Of a stretch of 5,848 bases of DNA, positions 1 to 5,485 are shown piece by piece (the stretch's first letter is position 1; every line of letters begins with the position of its first letter). Made by a program: the position numbers and the translations under genes. The notes beneath the pieces are model-generated. The model saw only the letters and a list, made by a program, of their open reading frames with translations. It was not told the DNA's origin and ran no database searches. Source of the stretch: Actinomycetes bacterium (GTDB lineage: Bacteria; Actinomycetota; Acidimicrobiia; Acidimicrobiales; Microtrichaceae); NCBI GenBank assembly GCA_023423215.1, contig JAFAFZ010000544.1:1-5848 (forward strand), in the 5' to 3' direction.

Positions 1-1127
1 GACTCCAGGTTGTTCATGTGGCGGATCACCGGGTACTCGGTGGTGATGCCGTTGGCACCGAGCACGCCACGAGCCTCTCGTGCGACCTCGAGCGCCATGC
101 GCACGTTGTCCATCTTGGCGAAGCTGATCTGCGGCGTCGCGAGCGTGCCGGCGTCCTTCATGCGTCCCACGTGCAGGGCGACGAGGGTGCCGCGCTGGAC
201 CTTCACCACCATGTCGACGAGCTTGCGCTGGGTCAGCTGGAACGAGGCGATCGGCTTGTCGAACTGCTGGCGTTCCAGCGAGTAGTCCAGCGCCGCCTCG
301 TAGCAGGCTCGTGCGGCGCCGACCGCGCCGAACGAGATGCCGAAGCGGGCCTCGTTCAGGCAGGACAGCGGGCCGCGCATGCCGGTCACGCCGGGAAGGA
401 CCGCGTCGGCGGGCAGGCGCACGCCGTCGAGCACGAGCTCGGAGGTGACCGAGGCGCGCAGCGAGACCTTGCGGTGGATCTCGGGGGCGCTGAAGCCGGG
501 GGTGTCGGTCGGCACGACGAAGCCGCGCACGGCGCCGCCGTCGGGGCCGTCCGGATCGGTGCGGGCCCACACCACCGCGACGTCCGCGATCGAGCCGTTG
601 GTGATCCACATCTTGGCGCCGTCCAGCACCCAGTCGCCCGAGGCGTCCCGCCGGGCCACCGTCCGCATCGAGGACGGGTCCGAGCCCGAGTCGGGCTCGG
701 TCAGCCCGAAGCAGCCGATGAGCTCACCGGCGGCCATGCCGGGCAGCCAGCGCTGCTTGTGCTCCTCGGAACCGAAGGCGTGGATCGGGAACATCGCCAG
801 CGAGCCCTGGACCGACACGAAGCTGCGGGCGCCCGAGTCCCCGGCCTCGAGCTCGGTGCACGCCAACCCGTACGCGGTGGCCGAGGTGCCGGCGCAGCCG
901 TAGCCCTCCAGGTGCATGCCCAGCAGACCGAGCGCACCGAACTCCTTGGCCATCTCCTTCGGGAACACGCCCCGGTCGAACCAGTCGCCGACCTCGGGGA
1001 CGATGCGCGCCTGCACGAACTGACGCACCGTGTCGCGCAGCAGCAGCTCGGTCTCGTCCAGGAGGGAGTCGGTCGCGAGCAGGTCCCGGGGGTCGACCTG
1101 CTGGGGGAGGGGGGCGTGTCCGGACAT
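1..1127 (-). CDS. gcdH: Glutaryl-CoA dehydrogenase-like acyl-CoA dehydrogenase (3' end cut by window)
   Basis: This cytoplasmic FAD enzyme would oxidise an acyl-CoA at the alpha-beta bond, most likely glutaryl-CoA to crotonyl-CoA. The 375 visible codons are open without a stop. Visible landmarks are the SVQGSL stretch near residues 105-110, the flavin-binding segment GCFGLTEPDSGSDPSSM at 138-154, KMWITNG at 172-178 and SLRAS at 222-226. R101 and S105 match the arginine and serine that hold the distal carboxylate of glutaryl-CoA in the human enzyme. The reading stops inside ITTEYPVIRHMNNLE, just before the expected YEGT that carries the catalytic glutamate, so activity cannot be judged. ATG at 1125-1127 was chosen because the N-terminus (MSGHAPLPQQVDPRDLL) has normal family length. 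Its Shine-Dalgarno site is weak (GAGG two bases before ATG), which suggests coupling to the gene 18 bases upstream. The family is clear; the exact substrate is inferred. Confidence 0.9.
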   Translation of the reverse strand, partial: MSGHAPLPQQVDPRDLLATDSLLDETELLLRDTVRQFVQARIVPEVGDWFDRGVFPKEMAKEFGALGLLGMHLEGYGCAGTSATAYGLACTELEAGDSGARSFVSVQGSLAMFPIHAFGSEEHKQRWLPGMAAGELIGCFGLTEPDSGSDPSSMRTVARRDASGDWVLDGAKMWITNGSIADVAVVWARTDPDGPDGGAVRGFVVPTDTPGFSAPEIHRKVSLRASVTSELVLDGVRLPADAVLPGVTGMRGPLSCLNEARFGISFGAVGAARACYEAALDYSLERQQFDKPIASFQLTQRKLVDMVVKVQRGTLVALHVGRMKDAGTLATPQISFAKMDNVRMALEVAREARGVLGANGITTEYPVIRHMNNLE

Positions 1128-1145
1128 GGCCTCAGGCTAGGCCCG

Positions 1146-2348
1146 TCACCCCGGCCGGGGCTCCTTGGGCAGGCCGAGCACCCGCTCGCCGATGATGTTG
1201 CGCTGCACCTGGCTGGTGCCGCCGGCGATGCGTGCGCCGGGGGCGCTCAGCAGCGCCTCGGCCGTGTCGCCCGACAGCATCGCCGCCGCACCGGCGCGCT
1301 CGGCGCGCCACATCGCCACGTCGAAGCCGAGCTCGGACGTGCCGAGCTTGGCGACCGAGCCCAGCACCGACGCGACCGGACCCTGGCGCCGACCCATCGC
1401 CCAGAGGGCCGTGCCACGGCTCCAGAGCTGCACCAGCTCGTCCCGTTCGACGTCGCCGGTCGCCGGACCAGCGCCCTCGGCGCCCTCCGGAACGACGCCG
1501 TCCCCGCCTCGTCCGCCCAGGGCCAGCATGGCGTCGAGGCGGCGCTGCAGCGAGATGCTCGAGGCGCCGATGTAGCCCCGCTCGTTGGTCAGCGCGCCCA
1601 TCGCGACCTGCCAGCCGGCACCCTCGTCGCCGAGCAGCGCGTCAGCGGGCACGCGCACCTCGTCCAGGTGCACCTCGTCGAACTCGGACCCGCCGTTCAT
1701 CTGGCGCAGCGGTCGGACCTCGACCCCCGGGCTGCCCATGTCGAGCAGGAAGAAGGAGATGCCGCGGTGGTTCGGCACGGTCGGGTCGGTCCGGGCGAGG
1801 CAGATGCCCATGTCGGCGACCCGACCGTTCGAGCACCAGACCTTCTGGCCACGCAGCACGTAGCCGTCGCCGTCGCGCGCCGCGCGCGTCGACAGCGAGG
1901 CCAGGTCCGATCCGGCGTCCGGCTCCGAGAACAGCTGGCACCAGATGCGCTCGCCGGTGATGATCGGTCGCAGGTGCTCGGCGCGCTGCTCCGGCGTGCC
2001 GAAGCCCAGCAGGGCGCCGGCGGTGAGCACGCCGCCGACCATGTTCAGCATCGGCGGCACCTGTGCCAGGGCGCACTCGGTGATCCAGGCGCCGTGGTGC
2101 TCGGGCGTCAGGCCCTGACCGCCGTACTCGGTCGGCCAGTGCAGCCCCGCGAAGCCGGCGTCGAAGAGGGTGCGCTGCCAGGCGCGGCCCTCGTCCGCCA
2201 GCTCCGGCGGCAGGATCGGCCCGTAGTCCCGGGGTGCCTCGCCGCGGTGCGCCGCCAGCCACCCGGCCGCCGACCGGCGGAACTGCTCCAGGTCCGTCCA
2301 CGGGTGCGCGGAGGCGCCGGACGGCTCGGACGAGGCCTCGGTGTCCAT
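1146..2348 (-). CDS. Acyl-CoA dehydrogenase, FadE type (400 aa)
   Basis: This is a complete acyl-CoA dehydrogenase, expected to act in the cytoplasm on a CoA thioester with FAD; the substrate is unknown. The N-terminal helical domain carries WPTEYGGQGL (71-80). The flavin-contact segment QLFSEPDAGSDLA is at 138-150, KVWCSNGRVADMG at 169-181, and the C-terminal GGTSQVQRNIIGERVLGLP at 376-394. The usual YEGT is here AGGT, so the common catalytic glutamate is absent. E256 in TNERGYIG sits where isovaleryl-CoA dehydrogenase and some actinobacterial FadE proteins place theirs, and is my candidate base. Residues 277-300 form a Gly/Glu-rich, probably flexible insertion. The frame remains open far upstream, but similarity begins near residue 17, and ATG 2346-2348 has a GGAGGGGG site at 2357-2364. 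It is first in an operon with the glutaryl-CoA dehydrogenase-like gene, 18 bases apart. Family is certain; specificity is not. Confidence 0.92.
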   Translation of the reverse strand: MDTEASSEPSGASAHPWTDLEQFRRSAAGWLAAHRGEAPRDYGPILPPELADEGRAWQRTLFDAGFAGLHWPTEYGGQGLTPEHHGAWITECALAQVPPMLNMVGGVLTAGALLGFGTPEQRAEHLRPIITGERIWCQLFSEPDAGSDLASLSTRAARDGDGYVLRGQKVWCSNGRVADMGICLARTDPTVPNHRGISFFLLDMGSPGVEVRPLRQMNGGSEFDEVHLDEVRVPADALLGDEGAGWQVAMGALTNERGYIGASSISLQRRLDAMLALGGRGGDGVVPEGAEGAGPATGDVERDELVQLWSRGTALWAMGRRQGPVASVLGSVAKLGTSELGFDVAMWRAERAGAAAMLSGDTAEALLSAPGARIAGGTSQVQRNIIGERVLGLPKEPRPG

Positions 2349-2356
2349 CGATCCAT

Positions 2357-2364
2357 CCCCCTCC
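2357..2364 (-). promoter_or_regulatory. Shine-Dalgarno site of the FadE-type gene
   Basis: The minus strand reads GGAGGGGG eight bases before the ATG at 2348. It selects this start over the long open frame that continues upstream, opposite the acyltransferase gene, and over an out-of-frame ATG lying between the site and the chosen start. Confidence 0.7.
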
Positions 2365-2379
2365 GGGTCGGTGGCCGTG

Positions 2380-2400
2380 GCCCGGCTCGCGACGCCGGGC
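2380..2400. repeat. 7-bp inverted repeat in divergent intergenic region
   Basis: GCCCGGC at 2380-2386 and GCCGGGC at 2394-2400 are perfect inverted arms around seven bases. It could be an operator for a dimeric regulator or a hairpin in the leader of the dehydrogenase mRNA. In DNA this GC-rich, a short match of this kind may also be chance. Confidence 0.3.
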
Positions 2401-2450
2401 GCCACACCCTGCCACGTCGCCGCCGGCTGCGGACGGGAGCTTCTGCTCTG

Positions 2451-2480
2451 TTGTCCTGATCGACGCGCAGCCCGTACTCT
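2451..2480 (+). promoter_or_regulatory. Candidate promoter for acyltransferase pair (leaderless)
   Basis: TTGTCC at 2451-2456 and TACTCT at 2475-2480 are spaced by 18 bases and resemble -35 and -10 elements; TACTCT fits the actinobacterial TANNNT pattern. The -10 box ends only six bases before the ATG at 2487, so transcription would begin at or next to the start codon. No Shine-Dalgarno site lies between, consistent with a leaderless mRNA. This is inferred from sequence alone. Confidence 0.45.
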
Positions 2481-2486
2481 CGCCGG

Positions 2487-3944
2487 ATGGCGCGGCAGGG
2501 GGCAGCTACGCCCGGGTTCGTGTCCCGGGCGCCGAGACTCGGCTTCGTCGGCGGCTTCGACGGCGTGCGCGGCATCGGGATCCTGATGGTCCTGTTCAAC
2601 CACGCGTACTCGGACCTGTCGCCGTCGTTCGCCGGGATCATCGACGTCTTCTTCGTGATGAGCGCGTTCCTGATCGTGACGCTCCTGATGCAGGAGTACC
2701 GCGACCACGACGGCATCGACATGCGGAAGTTCTACGCACGTCGTGCGGTGCGACTGCTGCCGTCCGCGTACCTGTGCCTGCTGGCGTGGATCGTGTTCTG
2801 CCTGCTGTTCGACAGCGAACGGCTCGTCTGGGTGCTCCAGGACGCCGCCGCGGCCGTCACCTACATCTACAACCTGGTCTTCCCGGTGGGCCTCGGGTAC
2901 GTCGACCCGGTCGCCGCCTCGCACCGATCGATCGACCAGTTCTGGTCGCTCGCGGTCGAGGAGCAGTTCTACCTGGTGATCGCCGTCACGGTGCTGGTGT
3001 GCCTGAAGCGGCGCTGGATGGTCCAGCTGGCCATCGGCCTGTGCATCCTGGCCGCGTGGATCGGCTGGCAGCGCTGGACCGGCCACACCGGCCCCTGGAA
3101 CGGCGGTGTGCCGACCAACTCGAGCATCCCCGCCCGTGGCCTGTCGCTGCTGTGGCTGTCCCGCTACGACTCGCTCATGTGGGGCGTCGGGCTGGCGGTG
3201 CTGAACGCCCACCTGCCCGAGCCGCTGCCGGAGCGCTGGCGGCGCTGGCTGCCGCGGGTCGGCGTCGTCGGGCTCGTCATCGCCGCCATCTCGATGCTCA
3301 CGGCCTCGAAGTTCCTCTACGACACGACGGCCAAGCTGGGGCTGCCGTACCCGTACACGCCGATGATCGCGGACCCCGAGCTGTACGGCGGCAAGCTCTG
3401 GATCCAGTACGGGCACACGGTGACGGCGCTGGCGTTCATGCCCGCCATGCTCGCCATGGCCCGCTGCGGCACCTGGTGGGCGAACCGCATGCTGTCGTGG
3501 AAGCCGTTGCGCTTCCTGGGCCGCATGTCGTACACGGTCTACGTCTGGCACACGTTCTTCTACTTCATCGTGCTCGAGGCGCTCGGCGGCAACGAGGTCC
3601 TCGGCGAGAAGTGGCGGGCGCCGATCCTGGCGGCGATCGCCGTGGCGGCGTCGCTGCCGATCTTCTACGGGGTCGAGCAGCGCATGCTGCGCGTGAAGCT
3701 GCGCTTCGCTGCCGAGAAGGAGGTGCTCGACCTGAACACCGGGAAGATGATCTCGGTCGAGCAGGCCCTCGCCTCGGGCCACGGCACCGTCAGCGCCGAG
3801 GCCGTCGAGGGTGAGCCGCCGGCCGGTGCGCCGGACGGAGCCTTGCAGGACGGAGCCTCGCAGGACGGTGCCGTGCGGGGCGCCGCGTCGCCGAGCGCCT
3901 CCGAAGGGACGCCGGACGCGGACCCGGAGCCCGAACGCCGATGA
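2487..3944 (+). CDS. Acyltransferase-3 family integral membrane protein, paralogue 1 (485 aa)
   Basis: This is an OafA/YrhL-like multi-pass inner-membrane protein. The family moves acyl groups, often acetyl, from cytoplasmic acyl-CoA to surface sugars or lipids; the acceptor here is unknown. Family landmarks are FDGVRGIG (24-31) followed by H39, DVFFVMSAFLI (53-63), RRAVRLLP (85-92), FWSLAVEEQFY (152-162) and LGRMSYTVYVWH (344-355). H39 and the arginine cluster match residues needed in characterised members. About ten hydrophobic segments span residues 30-395. No SGNH domain follows; instead a cytosolic tail starts with EKEVLDLNTGKM (410-421) and ends in Ala/Gly/Asp-rich repeats. The canonical SGFL is SAFL (59-62). 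The start is well fixed: an in-frame TGA lies at 2457-2459 and ATG 2487 is the first start codon after it. GTG at 2520 is an alternative, but the FVS residues it would drop or alter are shared with the paralogue. Confidence 0.93.
   Translation: MARQGAATPGFVSRAPRLGFVGGFDGVRGIGILMVLFNHAYSDLSPSFAGIIDVFFVMSAFLIVTLLMQEYRDHDGIDMRKFYARRAVRLLPSAYLCLLAWIVFCLLFDSERLVWVLQDAAAAVTYIYNLVFPVGLGYVDPVAASHRSIDQFWSLAVEEQFYLVIAVTVLVCLKRRWMVQLAIGLCILAAWIGWQRWTGHTGPWNGGVPTNSSIPARGLSLLWLSRYDSLMWGVGLAVLNAHLPEPLPERWRRWLPRVGVVGLVIAAISMLTASKFLYDTTAKLGLPYPYTPMIADPELYGGKLWIQYGHTVTALAFMPAMLAMARCGTWWANRMLSWKPLRFLGRMSYTVYVWHTFFYFIVLEALGGNEVLGEKWRAPILAAIAVAASLPIFYGVEQRMLRVKLRFAAEKEVLDLNTGKMISVEQALASGHGTVSAEAVEGEPPAGAPDGALQDGASQDGAVRGAASPSASEGTPDADPEPERR
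3717..3725 (+). other. Internal Shine-Dalgarno-like sequence in paralogue 1
   Basis: AAGGAGGTG, a full match to the consensus complement of the 16S rRNA 3' end, lies inside the coding sequence just after the last membrane segment. No start codon stands at usable distance, so it is not a start site. The same nine bases recur at the same protein position in paralogue 2 (5186-5194). It might slow ribosomes, or may simply be the preferred codons for Lys-Glu-Val. Confidence 0.35.
3831..3875 (+). repeat. Three 15-bp tandem repeats in the tail of paralogue 1
   Basis: Units at 3831-3845, 3846-3860 and 3861-3875 differ by only a few bases. Each encodes a variant of (P/Q)DGA plus one residue (PDGAL, QDGAS, QDGAV). 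The period is a multiple of three, so gain or loss of a unit would keep the frame. The repeats fall in the presumed disordered cytosolic tail and are absent from paralogue 2. Confidence 0.75.
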
Positions 3945-5323
3945 CCGCGACCTCGGCGGGCACGTCGCGCGACGTGTTCGTCTCGAAGGCCCCGAAGCTG
4001 GGCATGGTCGGCGGCTTCGACGGCATCCGCGGCATCGGCGTGTGCATGGTGCTCGTCGGCCACGCGCTGTTCGAGTACGTCGAGTCCTGGGTCACGATCG
4101 TCGACACGTTCTTCGTGCTCTCCGGCTTCCTGATCACGACGCTGCTGCTGCAGGAGACCCGGACCACCGGCACGATCGACCTGAAGAAGTTCTACCAACG
4201 GCGTGCGATCCGCCTGTTCCCCTCGTTGTGGCTCTTCGTCGCGGTCTGGCTCGTCATCTCGACCATCTCCACGATCGTCGGCTTCGAGGCGCTCAGCCTG
4301 CGCTACGTCGGCCAGGACGCCGCTGCGGCGGTGGCCTACGTGTACCACCTGTTCTTCCCGAACGGGCTGTCCGTGATCGAGCCCACCGTGCAGGAGCACC
4401 GCACGATGTGGCACCTCTGGACCCTGTCGGTCGAGGAGTGGTTCTACGCGGTGATCGCCGGCACCGTGCTGTTCTGCGTGCGCCGCCGCTGGGTGATGCA
4501 GCTGGGCCTGCTGATGGTCGTCGCGTTCGCCGCCATCGGGCTCGCGCGCTGGTTCGCCTACACCGGCTTCTTCCAGGACGACCGCGGGATGGTCGCCGGC
4601 GTGCGGATGGCCTTCCTGCAGCGGCCCGACGCGTTGATGCTCGGCGTCGCGATGGCCTCGTTCAACGCCTACCTGACCGAGGAGCGCGTCGAGCGCTGGC
4701 GTCGCTGGATCCTCGCTGCGGGCACCGTCGGGCTGGTGGTGTGGTTCGCCATGCTCAACCTGTCGAGCGGGCTGGTGCGCAAGCTCGGTGGGCCCTACGT
4801 CGACTACCTCCCCGCGGGCCCGGAGGAGTTCACCCGGCCCCAGATGCTCGACACGATGTACTGGTTCCGCTTCGGGCACACCCTCGGAGCCCTGTCGTTC
4901 GCCGCGATGCTGATCTGCCTGGTGCGGTGCAGCGAGTGGTGGCTGTCCCGCCTGTGGTCCTGGGGCCCGTTCCGGTGGCTCGGCCGTCTGAGCTACACGC
5001 TCTACGTGTGGCACGCGCTGCCGTACCTGATCCTCATCGCCCTGCTCGGCGGCGAGGACGCCTCGACCGGCCTGCAGCTCGCCCGAACACCAATCCTGAT
5101 CCTGGCGGCGTTCCTGGTGTCGATGCCCGTGTACTACCTCGTCGAGCTGCGGGTGCTGCGCATCAAGCTGCGCTACTCCTCCGAGAAGGAGGTGCTCGAC
5201 CTGCGCACCGGCAAGATGGTGCAGGTCGACCAGGTGAGCGAGCCGGACCGCACGCTGGAGCCCGAGCAGACCGGCGAACCCGAGGTGGATCCCGACCCGG
5301 ATCCGCCCAAGGTCAGCTCCTGA
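3941..5323 (+). CDS. Acyltransferase-3 family integral membrane protein, paralogue 2 (460 aa)
   Basis: This is a second OafA/YrhL-like membrane acyltransferase, similar to its upstream neighbour over nearly the whole length. Landmarks are FVSKAPKLG (13-21), FDGIRGIG (26-33) with H41, DTFFVLSGFLI (55-65), RRAIRLFP (87-94), LWTLSVEEWFY (159-169) and LGRLSYTLYVWH (347-358). About ten hydrophobic segments lie between residues 32 and 402, and the C-terminal tail opens with EKEVLDLRTGKM (415-426) before an acidic, Pro/Glu/Asp-rich end. No SGNH domain is present. ATG at 3941 overlaps the upstream stop as ATGA, implying translational coupling and co-production. The next in-frame Met (22) would remove residues shared with the paralogue. 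It keeps the standard SGFL motif that paralogue 1 has altered. Substrates are unknown; acylation of an envelope glycan or lipid is inferred from the family. Confidence 0.93.
   Translation: MTATSAGTSRDVFVSKAPKLGMVGGFDGIRGIGVCMVLVGHALFEYVESWVTIVDTFFVLSGFLITTLLLQETRTTGTIDLKKFYQRRAIRLFPSLWLFVAVWLVISTISTIVGFEALSLRYVGQDAAAAVAYVYHLFFPNGLSVIEPTVQEHRTMWHLWTLSVEEWFYAVIAGTVLFCVRRRWVMQLGLLMVVAFAAIGLARWFAYTGFFQDDRGMVAGVRMAFLQRPDALMLGVAMASFNAYLTEERVERWRRWILAAGTVGLVVWFAMLNLSSGLVRKLGGPYVDYLPAGPEEFTRPQMLDTMYWFRFGHTLGALSFAAMLICLVRCSEWWLSRLWSWGPFRWLGRLSYTLYVWHALPYLILIALLGGEDASTGLQLARTPILILAAFLVSMPVYYLVELRVLRIKLRYSSEKEVLDLRTGKMVQVDQVSEPDRTLEPEQTGEPEVDPDPDPPKVSS
5186..5194 (+). other. Internal Shine-Dalgarno-like sequence in paralogue 2
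   Basis: AAGGAGGTG recurs here at the position equivalent to 3717-3725 in paralogue 1, within a 23-base stretch identical between the genes (3712-3734 and 5181-5203). No start codon follows at normal spacing. Confidence 0.35.
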
Positions 5324-5338
5324 CGCTGGAGCCCGCCC

Positions 5339-5352
5339 GGCGACGCGTCGCC
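5339..5352. repeat. 14-bp perfect palindrome downstream of paralogue 2
   Basis: GGCGACGCGTCGCC at 5339-5352 equals its own reverse complement and lies 15 bases after the paralogue 2 stop codon. It has no central loop, so as a protein-binding site it would suit a symmetrical dimer; as RNA it would fold poorly. Function unknown. Confidence 0.4.
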
Positions 5353-5374
5353 CATGTGGCGAACGGGGTGGGGA

Positions 5375-5396
5375 AGCACATGTCCGAGCGTGTGCT
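5375..5396. repeat. 6-bp inverted repeat in convergent intergenic region
   Basis: AGCACA at 5375-5380 and TGTGCT at 5391-5396 form inverted arms around ten bases. It is a weak hairpin upstream of the stronger terminator-like stem and may be chance. Confidence 0.25.
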
Positions 5397-5430
5397 GCCG
5401 CGCCGAGTTCGCTCGTCGGGCCGGACGCGA

Positions 5431-5459
5431 CGGAGCCCCGGGCGTGGCCCGGGGCTCCG
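5431..5459. terminator. Bidirectional terminator hairpin
   Basis: A perfect 13-bp stem (5431-5443 with 5447-5459, beginning CGGAGCCCC) closes a three-base loop, GTG. It lies 107 bases after the acyltransferase stop and 26 bases after the end of the convergent dehydrogenase gene, so it can serve both strands. There is no T-run on either side, as is common for high-GC actinobacterial terminators. Strength is inferred from the stem only. Confidence 0.75.
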
Positions 5460-5485
5460 ATCGATGACCCGTGGGTCCGTCGTGC

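Larger units (their letters stand above)
2349..2486. other. Divergent intergenic region
   Basis: These 138 bases separate the leftward dehydrogenase operon from the rightward acyltransferase pair, so they should carry promoters for both. On the plus strand a candidate promoter lies at the right end. On the minus strand I see a ribosome-binding site and a 7-bp inverted repeat, but no convincing -35/-10 pair. No coding sequence is supported here. Confidence 0.7.

Noticed and set aside
18..2459. Long plus-strand open frame (813 codons) opposite the two dehydrogenase genes
   Set aside because: Its product is rich in His, Gln, Arg and Gly with no recognisable domain. It is the antisense shadow of two well-supported genes in DNA where stops are rare.
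2349..2486. A transcription factor operator in the divergent region
   Set aside because: Only one 7-bp inverted repeat is present and no regulator gene lies in the window, so I list the repeat but do not claim an operator.
2349..3782. Upstream extension of the FadE-type reading frame to 878 codons
   Set aside because: The added part lies antisense to the acyltransferase gene and is compositionally odd (His/Gln/Arg-rich). The family domain and Shine-Dalgarno site place the start at 2348.
3831..3875. Possible CRISPR or regulatory iteron from the short tandem repeats
   Set aside because: The units are adjacent without spacers, only 15 bases long, in frame and inside a coding tail.
3665..5014. 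Minus-strand open frame of 449 codons opposite the acyltransferases
   Set aside because: Low-complexity His/Gln/Glu/Arg-rich product with no domain; the opposite strand encodes a clear membrane enzyme.
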